Source: a bacterium
Lineage (GTDB): Bacteria; ARS69
DNA length: 41,672 nt
Assembly: GCA_025774805.1 (NCBI GenBank)
Contig: JALGZR010000017.1
Span: forward strand, 1 to 41,672
Direction: 5' to 3'
Shown here: positions 1 through 7,664 of the stretch, one piece after another
Layout of the letters: each line of letters begins with the position of its first letter
Position numbering within the stretch: position 1 is the first letter of the stretch
The notes under the pieces: generated by a model
Database searches by the model: none
Told to the model about the DNA's origin: nothing
The model's input: the letters and a program-made list of their open reading frames with translations, nothing else
Program-made: the position numbers and the translations under genes

Positions 1-767
1 CCCCGGTAGTGGAGGGCGAAGTTCGTGCCCGCCAGCAGCATGAAGAAGAGGATGATCCAGTCGATCCGCGGATCGGCATAGGCCGCGATGGACGCGTTGC
101 GGGTGGAGAATCCCCCGGTCGCCATGGTCGTGAACGTGTGACAGATCGCGTCGTAGACGGACATCCCGGCGAGGGACAGGGCGACGGCCTCCGCCGCGGA
201 GATGACCATGTAGACCCCCCACAGGTAGGCGGCCGTCTGGCGGATGCGCGGGGTCAGCTTGTCCGGCGAAGGGCCGGGAGCCTCGGCCCGGTAGAGCTGC
301 ATGCCTCCGACTCCCAGCATCGGGAGAATGGCCAGGGAGAGGACGATGATCCCCATCCCCCCGATCCACTGGGTGAAGCTCCGCCAAAAGAGGATACCCC
401 GTGGGACGCTCTCGATGTCGGTCAGGATGCTCGCGCCCGTGGTCGTGAACCCCGACATCGTCTCGAAGAACGCGTCGGTGACGCCGGACGTCGTCCCCGA
501 GATCAGCAGAGGGAGACAGCCGAAGAGGGCCATCGCGGTCCACCCGAAGACGACGACGCCGAAGCCGTCCCGAATCCCGAGATCGAGGTTTCCGCGGGTG
601 AGCAAAAAGAGTCCGAGCCCCGCGACCAGGGTGATTCCGGAGGAGATCCCCAGGGCGGAGGCGTCTCCGTCGCCGTAGTGGAGAGCGACGCCGAGCGGAA
701 CGAGCTGGGCCAGCCCGATGAAGGCGATGAGCGCGCCGACCGCGTGGAGGACGCAGCGGAGATTCAT
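1..767 (-). CDS. trkH: Trk potassium uptake membrane subunit TrkH (3' part beyond window)
   Basis: TrkH is the inner-membrane K+-translocating subunit of the Trk system, gated by cytoplasmic TrkA. The reading frame starts at the ATG at 767 and is open to the left edge, giving about 255 of an expected 480 or so residues. The N-terminus ([18 protein letters not shown]) begins with a hydrophobic helix. Two pore-loop signatures are visible: [14 protein letters not shown] and, later, [13 protein letters not shown], which fit the first two selectivity-filter repeats of the Trk/Ktr family. It lies downstream of trkA on the same strand, with only a palindromic repeat (776-951) between them, so the two are probably one transcription unit. 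The region before the start has only a weak Shine-Dalgarno (TAAGG close to the ATG). Identification is firm; the missing C-terminus cannot be judged. Confidence 0.93.
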   Translation of the reverse strand, partial: MNLRCVLHAVGALIAFIGLAQLVPLGVALHYGDGDASALGISSGITLVAGLGLFLLTRGNLDLGIRDGFGVVVFGWTAMALFGCLPLLISGTTSGVTDAFFETMSGFTTTGASILTDIESVPRGILFWRSFTQWIGGMGIIVLSLAILPMLGVGGMQLYRAEAPGPSPDKLTPRIRQTAAYLWGVYMVISAAEAVALSLAGMSVYDAICHTFTTMATGGFSTRNASIAAYADPRIDWIILFFMLLAGTNFALHYR

Positions 768-775
768 GGCCTTAG

Positions 776-951
776 CCCGGAGGATTCATGAAGTATCTAC
801 TGCGATCGCGGATACGCTCCACCGGACGGGCGTCCTCGGGACACGTACCCTGCGACGTATCCTCAAGATACGCCTCGGGTCCAACCCCCTGCGGGTGCCC
901 GTCCGGTGGGCGTCTCCACGATCTCGCGACGATCTTCATGAATCCTCCGGG
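776..951 (-). repeat. Palindromic intergenic element A1 (trkA/trkH junction)
   Basis: A 176-bp imperfect palindrome with perfect 17-bp terminal inverted repeats, CCCGGAGGATTCATGAA at 776-792 and its reverse complement at 935-951. Inner arms CCACCGGACGGGC (819-831) and GCCCGTCCGGTGG (897-909) are also exact inverted repeats, and an apical stem CGTATC/GATACG lies at 856-861/867-872. The same sequence recurs in opposite orientation at 7840-8019 and at the right edge. It fills the whole space between the trkA stop codon (952-954, directly abutting) and the trkH start. It has no coding potential of its own. Confidence 0.9.
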
Positions 952-2298
952 TCAGGAGAACATCTTTTCGACCTTCGGGATTGCAGAAGGAAGGGCGAAG
1001 ACGATCACGTGGTCGTGGGGCTCCAGGACGGTGTCGCCGTCGGGAATGTCGAATCGATCTCCTCGGGAGTAGCCTCCGATGATCGCGTCCCGCGGGAAGC
1101 GGACCTCCTTGAGCGGCTTCCCGACGATGCGGGCCTTCTCGCTCGTCGCGAGCTCGAGAGCCTCCGCGTCGATGTCCTTGAACGTGGTCACCTGCAGGAT
1201 ATGCCCGCGGCGGACGAACCGGAGGATGGCGCCCGCCGCGGTCAGGCGGGGGTTCACCGCCGCGTCGAGGCCGATCTCCTTGAGGACCGGGATGTAGTCG
1301 GTCCGCTTCACCAGAGCGACCACCTTGCGGGCGCCCAGGTGGCGCGCCAGGAGCGCCGACATCACGTTCCTCTCCTCGTCGCCGGAGACCGCCGCGAACC
1401 CCTCGCAGTCGGACACACCGCTCTCGCGCAGGGCCGACAGATTCGTTCCGTCGCCGTGGAGAACGGTCGTCTTCACCAGCCGGGCCGCGAGCTCCTCGGA
1501 GCGGTCCCGGGTCGCCTCCAGGAGCCGAACCTCGAAACCGTTCGCCTCGAGCCGGGCACAGAGCCTTTCCCCGACCCCACCTCCACCCACGACGAGAACG
1601 CGCCGGTTTCCGGAGGTTCCCTCGTTCCGCTCCGTCGTCGTGACGAATTGCGCAAGGTCTTCCCTCGAGCCGATCATGTAGAGCCGATCGTCGGGGAGGA
1701 CCCGATGATTCCCCCGGGGGACGATCGTGTCCCCCTCCCGCACGATCGCGACCACGAGGACGTTGGCCCCCTCGTAGAGCTTCTTGAGCTCGGCGAGGCT
1801 CTTGTGGGCGAGAACCGACTCCTCGTCGACGCGGACTCCGATCAACCTCACCCGCCCCTCGTCGAACTCGACCGACTCGGTGACCTGTCGGCCCTCCATA
1901 AGACCGACGATCTCGCGGGCCGCCTCCTCGTCCGGATTGATGACGTAATCGATCCCGAAGGTCTCCATCACGAGCCGCACGTCCTCCTCGGAGCCGATCG
2001 CTCCGCTCAGGCGGGCGACCGCGCGGGTCACGCCGAGCCGGCCCGCCAGGCCGCACGCGGAGAGATTCACCGAGTCGTGCTGCGACACCGCGAGGAGGAG
2101 ATCCGTGTGATCGATCCCGTTCTCCCGCAGGACCACCGGATCGGTCCCGTCTCCCACGACCCCGAACACGTCCAGCTCGTTGATCCGGCCGATCATGGCG
2201 GCCTCCTTGTCGATCACCACGAGGTCGTGCCCCTCGCGGAGGAGACGCTCCGCGATGTAGGTACCGACCTCGCCCGCTCCGATGATCATGATCCGCAT
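952..2298 (-). CDS. trkA: Trk system potassium uptake protein TrkA (NAD-binding regulatory subunit)
   Basis: TrkA is the peripheral cytoplasmic regulator of TrkH; it binds NAD(H)/nucleotides through RCK domains and gates K+ flux. The 448-aa protein has the classic duplicated RCK_N-RCK_C layout. The first Rossmann motif is at the very N-terminus (MRIMIIGAGEVGTYIAERL), followed by TrkA_C around residues 140-215. A second Rossmann motif (VLVVGGGGVGERLCARL) sits near residue 235, and a second TrkA_C domain closes the protein. The start at 2298 is chosen because GGAG lies about 8 nt upstream and because the family begins exactly at MRIMIIGAGEVG; the open frame extends 42 codons further upstream without support. 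The stop codon TGA (952-954) directly abuts repeat A1, and trkH follows on the same strand. Confidence 0.95.
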   Translation of the reverse strand: MRIMIIGAGEVGTYIAERLLREGHDLVVIDKEAAMIGRINELDVFGVVGDGTDPVVLRENGIDHTDLLLAVSQHDSVNLSACGLAGRLGVTRAVARLSGAIGSEEDVRLVMETFGIDYVINPDEEAAREIVGLMEGRQVTESVEFDEGRVRLIGVRVDEESVLAHKSLAELKKLYEGANVLVVAIVREGDTIVPRGNHRVLPDDRLYMIGSREDLAQFVTTTERNEGTSGNRRVLVVGGGGVGERLCARLEANGFEVRLLEATRDRSEELAARLVKTTVLHGDGTNLSALRESGVSDCEGFAAVSGDEERNVMSALLARHLGARKVVALVKRTDYIPVLKEIGLDAAVNPRLTAAGAILRFVRRGHILQVTTFKDIDAEALELATSEKARIVGKPLKEVRFPRDAIIGGYSRGDRFDIPDGDTVLEPHDHVIVFALPSAIPKVEKMFS

Positions 2299-2488
2299 GA
2301 AGGAGCTCCCCACCCGGTGCCCGGGTTTCCCGCGAGGGGGATCGGATCCGGGTATCTCACCATGATTCGATACGGCCCCGTCAAGTGGCGTCTGGAGGGG
2401 AAACCGGCCGGGCTCTCGGTCCATTCCCCCCGGATCTGTCCACAGCGCGCCCCAGGACCCTCTCCGGGGCGGTGCCTCGTCCGTCTCC

Positions 2489-2518
2489 TTGACATCCCGC
2501 GAACTCCGTCCCTAGAAT
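2489..2518 (+). promoter_or_regulatory. Sigma70-type promoter for the 2546 lipoprotein gene
   Basis: TTGACA (2489-2494), an 18-bp spacer, and TAGAAT (2513-2518) form a near-consensus housekeeping promoter reading toward the ATG at 2546. This would give a leader of about 20 nt containing a G-run as ribosome-binding site. Confidence 0.7.
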
Positions 2519-2545
2519 CCGCGGCGCGATCCGGGGGCATGTCCG

Positions 2546-3373
2546 ATGGCCATCTCTCCTCTCGTTCTCTCGATTCTCGTCGCGCTTGCGGTCCCGATGC
2601 TCGGGGGATGCGGGGGAAAGCGCGACACGGCCGAGGAGCATCGCAAGCTCTCCCTTCGCATCGAGCACCTTCCCCCCCGCCGATCCGCCGCGGGCGAGGA
2701 GGTGGAGCTCAGCGCCCGAGTCCAGAGCTCGCTGGACGGGCCGAAGCTCGAGGCGGCGGTGACCGTCCTCGAGCCCGAGGGCGAGCGACGTCATCCCCTT
2801 CCCCTCGCGGAAGACGGATCCGGGGCCCTTACCCTTCCGGGTCTCGACCGGGGTGAGGTGCTTCGCTACTACATCGAGGCGCGGGATGCGGCGGGCCTCG
2901 TCGTGACGCTCCCGCCTCGAGCCTCGGAGGGCAACGTCTACGAGCTCCGCTTCGAGGGCTCGAGTTACCGCCTGTTGGGCGGAACCTCTCATCTCTCGGC
3001 GGTGCTCGCCACCCTTCTCTTCGTCGGGGCCGCCGCGGCCGCGGCGCAGAATCTCCGGGGCCGGATGAGCGCGGGACCGGCGGGAATGCTGGGCGGGTTC
3101 GGTCTCCTGCTCGCGGTCGTCGGCCTGTTCTTGATCGGCGGCATCCACGCGACGCTCGTCACCGGCCGGCCCTGGCCGTCCTCCCCCCTGTTCCTCTCCC
3201 TGACCCGGGGAGACCTCGGAATCGTCTCTCTGATCTGGGCGGCCACTCTCCTCTTCGGACGGAACGTGCTGCTCGACGAGACGCCGGAGGGCGGAGCGCC
3301 TCAGGGAGAGCGCTTGTTCTCGATCGCGGCTCTCGCCGCCGGGATCCTCACGATCGGGCTCGCGCTGTTCTGA
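2546..3373 (+). CDS. Hypothetical lipoprotein with four C-terminal membrane segments
   Basis: I do not recognise this 275-aa protein. Residues 1-22 form a lipoprotein signal peptide ending in a lipobox-like VPMLGGC. Residues about 30-130 look like an extracytoplasmic beta-rich domain (LSLRIEHLPPRRSAAGEEVE, then VLRYYIEARDAAGLVVTLPP), reminiscent of an Ig/FN3 fold. The second half has four hydrophobic stretches near residues 150-172, 180-206, 222-240 and 257-275, and the chain ends in the membrane. It has its own promoter at 2489-2518, is divergent from trkA and convergent with the next gene, so it is probably monocistronic. A lipid-anchored domain followed by several membrane helices is unusual. 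An uncleaved signal anchor is the alternative reading. Function unknown. Confidence 0.75.
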   Translation: MAISPLVLSILVALAVPMLGGCGGKRDTAEEHRKLSLRIEHLPPRRSAAGEEVELSARVQSSLDGPKLEAAVTVLEPEGERRHPLPLAEDGSGALTLPGLDRGEVLRYYIEARDAAGLVVTLPPRASEGNVYELRFEGSSYRLLGGTSHLSAVLATLLFVGAAAAAAQNLRGRMSAGPAGMLGGFGLLLAVVGLFLIGGIHATLVTGRPWPSSPLFLSLTRGDLGIVSLIWAATLLFGRNVLLDETPEGGAPQGERLFSIAALAAGILTIGLALF

Positions 3374-3481
3374 TTCTCCCCGAATCGATCCACTTCGGAC
3401 CTGACGCTCCCTCGGGTGTCCCGGCGGTGACCCATCGAGGTGAAGAGGCCCCGAGCGACCCACCGGGCCGGACGACCCCGA

Positions 3482-4375
3482 CTACTGCGAATCGGGCACA
3501 AGGCCGAACGCGTCGAAGCGAAACGTCCCGGGCCCCCGGAACGCATCCTCCGGGAAGACGACGTCGAGCTCGTAGCGACCGTAGCGGACGTGGATCTCCT
3601 CCATCTCGCCCGGATCGTACCGGCTCGGAAACAGCACGTGGCGGGAGGCGGGCACCCGGACCTCCCCCTCTTCCCGAAACTCCGTCCGGATCTCCACGGT
3701 GTCCCCGCTCGGAAGCTCCCAGGTCGCGTACCCGGGCTGGGGGGCGAGCGGAGCTCCGGCGTAGTCGCACGCGAGATGCATCCTCGCGGGACCTCCGTCG
3801 GGAGCCCCCTCTCGGAGGTGAAGCGTCAGCGTGCGGAGCCGCCCCTTCCGATCGAGCTCAGCGTCGATTCCCGAGAGGTCGCTCTCGAGGTCGGAGCGGG
3901 CGGAGTCCGCTCCCTCCGGCAGGCGGATCGCGATGCGCTCCCCTTCCCCCGGCGTCGCCTCGGACGTCGAGACGTGTCCCGATCTCTCGATCCGGGCCCG
4001 AAACGTGTCCAGGTCCACCGCGAGGAACGACGAGCGGGCCACATAGAGCGGCTCGAGGTAGAGGGCGAGACTGCGCACCATCGCCGGCGGAGTCTCCGGG
4101 CGGGCGGCTCGCAGGGCGAGGTCTCCGGGAGAGCGCCAGATCTCCCGGAGAGAGATCGTGTCCTCGTCCGGTTCGTCGGGAAGCGTGAGCTCGACGCGGT
4201 AGCTCCCCACCTCCGGGTAGCCGACTCCCCGGAGCCGCGCGACGGCGTCGATCAGTCGATCGAGAGAGCGATCCGCTCCCGCCCCGGAGTCGGCCGGGCA
4301 GAGCCCGGAGAGCAGCGCCAGAAGCAGCATCCCGACGCCACGGCTCCGGACCGTCGAGGGGTTCTCTGCATCCAT
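3482..4375 (-). CDS. Exported hypothetical protein, weakly LolA-like
   Basis: A 297-aa protein with an N-terminal signal sequence (hydrophobic core VGMLLLALLSGLCPADS around residues 14-30), so it should act in the periplasm or outer membrane. The body is beta-rich with alternating hydrophobic strands. The C-terminus (HVRYGRYELDVVFPEDAFRG) recalls the end of LolA-fold or outer-membrane lipoprotein-sorting proteins, but no diagnostic motif is visible, so this is a guess. The ATG at 4375 is preferred because the signal peptide begins there and GGAG lies about 10 nt upstream. The longer open frame to 4576 runs into repeat B1 and has no signal sequence. It converges with the plus-strand lipoprotein gene, about 108 bp away. 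Confidence 0.65.
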   Translation of the reverse strand: MDAENPSTVRSRGVGMLLLALLSGLCPADSGAGADRSLDRLIDAVARLRGVGYPEVGSYRVELTLPDEPDEDTISLREIWRSPGDLALRAARPETPPAMVRSLALYLEPLYVARSSFLAVDLDTFRARIERSGHVSTSEATPGEGERIAIRLPEGADSARSDLESDLSGIDAELDRKGRLRTLTLHLREGAPDGGPARMHLACDYAGAPLAPQPGYATWELPSGDTVEIRTEFREEGEVRVPASRHVLFPSRYDPGEMEEIHVRYGRYELDVVFPEDAFRGPGTFRFDAFGLVPDSQ

Positions 4376-4461
4376 CGGGGGATCTCCGGGACGGATCTCG
4401 GGTGAAGAATGGAGCACGCCCGAGGAACGCGCAAGGGGCTCCGAGGTTCCACTTGGATCTC

Positions 4462-4640
4462 CTGGCCTGCGTTTCTCATCAGACGCGTCGCGAGGCTGCG
4501 GATCGTCGTGTCTGGCGAGGAGGTGGGGTGGTTTCGCCCGAGGCGGGGCCATGGCCCCGTCGCAGGGCGGAGGCACCTCAACGACGAAGCATGCGCGCCA
4601 GGCCGCCGCAGCAGCAGAGGCTGGTGAGCTTGCAGGCCAG
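4462..4640 (+). repeat. Palindromic intergenic element B1
   Basis: A 179-bp element bounded by CTGGCCTGC (4462-4470) and its inverted copy GCAGGCCAG (4632-4640). The apical hairpin CGGGGC/GCCCCG is at 4544-4549/4554-4559 with loop CATG. It matches elements at 7665-7838 and 27534-27715 over their whole length. It lies upstream of the 3482-4375 gene and just beyond the HU terminator. Together with that terminator it fills the 341-bp gap 4376-4716; the remaining 86 bp next to the gene show nothing recognisable. Confidence 0.88.
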
Positions 4641-4643
4641 ACA

Positions 4644-4678
4644 AAGGGCAGGCCGCTCGACTCCGGCGGCCTGCCCTT
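4644..4678 (-). terminator. Rho-independent terminator of the first HU gene
   Basis: A perfect 13-bp stem, AAGGGCAGGCCGC (4644-4656) and its complement (4666-4678), with a 9-nt loop. On the minus strand it is followed by TTTGTCT. It begins about 39 nt after the HU stop codon at 4717. Confidence 0.8.
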
Positions 4679-4716
4679 CTCATGCTCATGGGTCTGAACG
4701 GGGTCGGAATCCCCCC

Positions 4717-4986
4717 CTACAGCATCGTCTTGAAGGCCTTGCCGGGACGGAAGCGGACGGTCTTCGAGGCCTTGATCATGATCGTCTCGCCGGTCTGCGG
4801 GTTGCGCCCCTTGCGCGCCTTCCGCTTGACCGTGTTGAAGCTTCCGAAACCGACGATCGAGACGCCGTTCTTCTTCTTCGCGCCCTTCTTGATCGTGTTG
4901 ATCGTGGCGTTGACGGCGTTCGTCGCGTCCTTCTTCGTAAGCCTGGTCTGGCGAACCACGGCCTCGATGAGCTCAGCCTTATTCAT
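4717..4986 (-). CDS. HU family DNA-binding protein (copy 1)
   Basis: An 89-aa histone-like nucleoid protein that binds and bends DNA as a dimer. The sequence has the full HU/IHF fold: N-terminal helices ([20 protein letters not shown]), then the signature region [18 protein letters not shown] with the QTGE beta-arm and the C-terminal helix. The start at 4986 (MNKAEL) is chosen because GGAGG lies 9 nt upstream; the ATG at 4995 (MTKMNKAEL) would leave almost no spacing. The C-terminal end ([10 protein letters not shown]) is typical of HU rather than IHF. It has its own strong terminator. A second HU gene lies about 500 bp upstream on the same strand, with a small HTH gene between, so the cell has at least two HU paralogues. 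Confidence 0.95.
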   Translation of the reverse strand: MNKAELIEAVVRQTRLTKKDATNAVNATINTIKKGAKKKNGVSIVGFGSFNTVKRKARKGRNPQTGETIMIKASKTVRFRPGKAFKTML

Positions 4987-5193
4987 CTTCGTCATCCTCC
5001 ACACACGGGTGGCTTGACTCGTTTCGTCCTAACTTCGGTTCATGAGGCGGCTCGTCTTGCACGAACCGACGGCAAGCTATCAGCGGAGGACCGCAGCGTC
5101 AATGGGTTTCGTGGGGTGGGGAGCTCTGAGACCGCTCGGGGCACGGATCTCCGAGAGAGAGGACACGCAACTCCAGTACTGCCGAGGATCCGG

Positions 5194-5379
5194 TCACCTG
5201 CGGATCGGCGAGTCCTTGCCCCGCCGAAACAGCTCGTCGAGCCTCTCGCGCTTGAACCGCCATTGGCCGCCGATCTTGATCCCGGGCACCTGCCCGCTCT
5301 TGGCCAATCGGTAGAGAGTGCCCTTCTTGATGTTCAGGTAGACCGCAGCCTCGGTGATGTCCATGATGTCGGAAACCAT
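5194..5379 (-). CDS. Small MerR/excisionase-type helix-turn-helix protein
   Basis: A 61-aa protein consisting almost entirely of one HTH_17-type winged helix (MDITEAAVYLNIKKGTLYRL, then GQVPGIKIGGQWRFKRERLD). This is the domain found in phage excisionases, BldC-like regulators and DNA-modification helpers. The ATG at 5379 (MVSDIMDITEA) is preferred because GGGAG lies 5 nt upstream; the open frame extends 23 codons further with no ribosome-binding site. It sits alone between two HU genes (110 bp and 207 bp away). No integrase or phage genes are near, so a resident regulator or architectural protein is more likely than a true excisionase. Confidence 0.85.
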   Translation of the reverse strand: MVSDIMDITEAAVYLNIKKGTLYRLAKSGQVPGIKIGGQWRFKRERLDELFRRGKDSPIRR

Positions 5380-5489
5380 TTGCTCTCCCGCCCGGGTGGG
5401 CGCGACCTCCTCAGGGTTGCGTCTCCCGGATCTTCCTCGAGTTGTCATTGCCAGGGTGTCTTGCAGGAGTCATCGATCCGGGGTCAACC

Positions 5490-5780
5490 TCAAAGGCCGC
5501 CCCCGTCCTCCGTGATTCGATCCTTCAATTCCTTCGAGACCTTGAAGATGGCAACCTTTCGGGGGGGGAGCTGAACCGGGTCACCCGTCCGTGGATTTCG
5601 GGCGGTCCGGGCCTTGCGCTGCTTGACCTTGAACGTGCCGAATCCACGAATCTCGATGTGTCGGCCCTCTCGGAGGGCTTCCTTCACCGCTTTGATCAGA
5701 TGGTCGACGGCCAGGGCCGTGTCCTTTTTCGTGAGGCCGGTGGAGTTCGCGATCTCCTCCACCAGATCGGCTTTCGTCAT
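5490..5780 (-). CDS. HU/IHF family DNA-binding protein (copy 2)
   Basis: A 96-aa HU-fold protein: N-terminal helices (MTKADLVEEIANSTGLTKKD), then RGFGTFKVKQRKARTARNP with the RTGDPV arm. The C-terminus has the IHF-like VAIFKVSKELKDRI. It is only moderately similar to the other HU copy, so the two are diverged paralogues, perhaps one HU-like and one IHF-like. The ATG at 5780 has GGAGAGG about 9 nt upstream. A clear promoter lies at 5872-5900. The C-terminal tail after the fold is short and glycine-rich. Confidence 0.94.
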   Translation of the reverse strand: MTKADLVEEIANSTGLTKKDTALAVDHLIKAVKEALREGRHIEIRGFGTFKVKQRKARTARNPRTGDPVQLPPRKVAIFKVSKELKDRITEDGGGL

Positions 5781-5871
5781 GCCTACCCCTCTCCAGTGGG
5801 ACGCGAGTCAAGGAACCGGAAGAACGCCGCGCCGAATCGAAGATCCGACAAGGACGCACGCTGATGACGAA

Positions 5872-5900
5872 AACATAGCAAGCGGGGAATCGCGGGTCAA
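5872..5900 (-). promoter_or_regulatory. Sigma70-type promoter of the second HU gene
   Basis: On the minus strand TTGACC (5900-5895), a 17-bp spacer and TATGTT (5877-5872) form a good housekeeping promoter. Transcription would start near 5865, leaving a leader of about 85 nt. It drives the HU gene and possibly the HTH gene behind it. Confidence 0.65.
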
Positions 5901-6142
5901 GCGGGTTGCGCGCTCTCTCCGGTGTCCGCCTGGAGGTTGGGAGTCCATCTTCGATCGAATTCTGATGAACAATCTGTAAGCATTTATTGACCATTCAGTT
6001 ACAGGTGCCACGCTTCATGCGACACCTGCGCCGACCCGCGGAACTTCCTGCCGTTCAATGAGTTCCTACGCACTTTCCCGGCGCGGAAGGGGACCGTACG
6101 GCCCCTCTGAGACTGCACGAAGCCGCGAAGAGGCGGGACCTC
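5901..6142. other. Intergenic stretch with an AT-rich patch and hairpins
   Basis: No gene is visible in the remainder of the 5781-6142 gap. The patch 5955-6000 is markedly AT-rich for this genome. Next to it is a hairpin: CAGGTG (6002-6007) pairs with CACCTG (6023-6028), with a nested CGC/GCG. A second inverted repeat, GGGGaCCGTACGGcCCC at 6089-6105, lies 38-54 nt beyond the M20 stop codon and could act as a weak terminator for that gene. Confidence 0.4.
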
Positions 6143-7537
6143 TCAGCCGCTTCCCCTCCCCGTCAGCGCGCCCTGCATCTCGTGGAGATAGTGGGCCGAG
6201 CTGAGGATGCCGGCGTGGAAGCTCCCCAGGTCGAAGTGCTCATTCGGACCGTGGGCTCCCTCGTCGTGCTGTCCGAGCCCCATCATCACCGCGGGGATTC
6301 CCAGGGCCTCCGTGAGCATCGAGACGATCGGAATCGATCCGCCCTCCCGGGTCGGCACGGGAGTCCTTCCGAACCCCCTCTCGATCGCCCGAAACGCGGC
6401 CTGCACCGCGGGATGATCGAGGGAAGACGTCCAGGGGCGGCCCTCGTGGAGCTCGAGGAACCTCTCGAGGACCATGGTCTCGGGAAGGTGGCGATCGAGG
6501 TGGGCTCTCGTCTTCGCCGCGATGTCGGCGGGAGTCTGGTTCGGCACGAGACGCATGCTGATCTTCGCGCTCGCCCGGGCGGGGAGCACGGTCATGCTCC
6601 CCTCCCCGGTGAACCCACCCCACACGCCGTTGACGTCGAGCGAGGGCCGCGACCAGATCCGCTCCAGGAGCCCGCGCCCCCTCTCGCCGTAGAGAACGGG
6701 GGCCCCGGTCATCTGCAGGTAGCGCTCTTCCGGGGCGGGCAAGTTCGCCCAGGAGGACTTCTCCTCCTCGGGGGGCTCCACCACGTCATCGTAGAACCCC
6801 TCGATGAGAACGCGCCCCGTCGCCCGGTCCTTGAGCGAGGAGAGGAGGTGGGCGATCGCCATCGCCGGATTGTCCACGGCCCCCCCGAAAGCCCCGGAGT
6901 GCAGGTCGGTGGTCGGGCCCCGGAGGGTGAGCTCGAAGTAGGCGATGCCGCGGAGACCGGTGCAGAGCGACGGGACCCCCGGCGCGTACATCGCCGTGTC
7001 GGAGATGACGAGGGCGTCGCAGGCGAGCTTCTCCCGGTGCGCCCGCACGAAGGCCTCGAGGTTCTCGCTTCCGATCTCCTCTTCCCCCTCGATCAGAAAC
7101 TTCACGTTGACCGGGAGGCTCCGGCTCGCGGCGAGGTGCGCCTCCACCGCGAGCACGTGGGTGAGGAGCTGTCCCTTGTCGTCCGTGGCGCCGCGCGCCC
7201 AGATCTTCCCCTCCTCGATCCGGGGCTCGAAGGGAGGCGAGGTCCACTCCGAGGGATCGCCGATCGGCTGCACGTCGTAGTGACCGTAGACGAGAATCGT
7301 GGGCGCATCGGGCCGGCCCCTCCACTCCGCGTAGACGACCGGATGCCTCGGCGTGTCGTGGATCTCGACCGTCGGCAGGCCGGCCTCGCGAAGGGTCTCG
7401 GCCATGAACTCGGCCGCCCGGACCACGTCGCCGCGGTGATCGGGATCGGTGCTGATGCTCGGGATGCGGAGGAACTCCTCCAGGATCTGCCGGGAGCGTT
7501 CCCGACGGGTCTCGATCGCGCGAACGACGGCTTCCAA
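6143..7537 (-). CDS. M20 family metallo-dipeptidase (CNDP/DapE-like)
   Basis: A 464-aa cytosolic zinc-dependent peptidase of the M20 family, expected to cleave dipeptides or similar N-acyl substrates. Family motifs appear in order: YGHYDVQP near residue 84 (first metal ligand His with catalytic Asp two positions on), ARGATDDKG near 114, IEGEEEIGS near 150 (general-base Glu pair), VISDT, the dimerisation/lid domain with LHSGAFGG, and the final HGPNE metal ligand. Length fits the family. The TTG at 7537 is taken as start because AAGGAGGA lies 5 nt upstream; a GTG at 7573 would add 12 residues but has no comparable ribosome-binding site. No signal peptide. It is flanked upstream by repeats B2 and A2 and appears monocistronic. 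Substrate cannot be read from sequence. Confidence 0.92.
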   Translation of the reverse strand: MEAVVRAIETRRERSRQILEEFLRIPSISTDPDHRGDVVRAAEFMAETLREAGLPTVEIHDTPRHPVVYAEWRGRPDAPTILVYGHYDVQPIGDPSEWTSPPFEPRIEEGKIWARGATDDKGQLLTHVLAVEAHLAASRSLPVNVKFLIEGEEEIGSENLEAFVRAHREKLACDALVISDTAMYAPGVPSLCTGLRGIAYFELTLRGPTTDLHSGAFGGAVDNPAMAIAHLLSSLKDRATGRVLIEGFYDDVVEPPEEEKSSWANLPAPEERYLQMTGAPVLYGERGRGLLERIWSRPSLDVNGVWGGFTGEGSMTVLPARASAKISMRLVPNQTPADIAAKTRAHLDRHLPETMVLERFLELHEGRPWTSSLDHPAVQAAFRAIERGFGRTPVPTREGGSIPIVSMLTEALGIPAVMMGLGQHDEGAHGPNEHFDLGSFHAGILSSAHYLHEMQGALTGRGSG

Positions 7538-7664
7538 AGCGCTCCTCCTTGCCGTGGGTCTCTTCGGCGGCACGGTCGTCCAAGATAGCAGCCACCCTTT
7601 CGGGCGACCACGGAAAGGGGCGGCCGCCGGGGAGAGCGGCCGCGACAGGCCCGGCGTGAGGCCA

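Noticed and set aside
776-951. Reading the A/B repeats as CRISPR units, tRNA genes or a known IS
   Set aside because: Copies are dispersed, not spaced arrays; no cloverleaf with a CCA-type end is visible; no transposase frame occurs within them.
2353-2384. Possible trkA promoter, TTGACG with GAGATA on the minus strand
   Set aside because: The spacer would be 20 bp and the -10 match is poor.
718-2856. A 712-codon plus-strand open frame over trkA
   Set aside because: It is a GC-rich shadow of trkA on the other strand with low-complexity Arg/Pro/Asp composition and no domain; it also runs through repeat A1.
4406-4434. Possible promoter (TTGCGC, 17 bp, CATTCT) for the 3482-4375 gene
   Set aside because: Each hexamer matches consensus at only about half its positions, so it was not listed.
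5194-5379. The small HTH gene as a prophage excisionase
   Set aside because: No integrase, attachment repeats or phage genes are present nearby; flanking genes are chromosomal HU genes.
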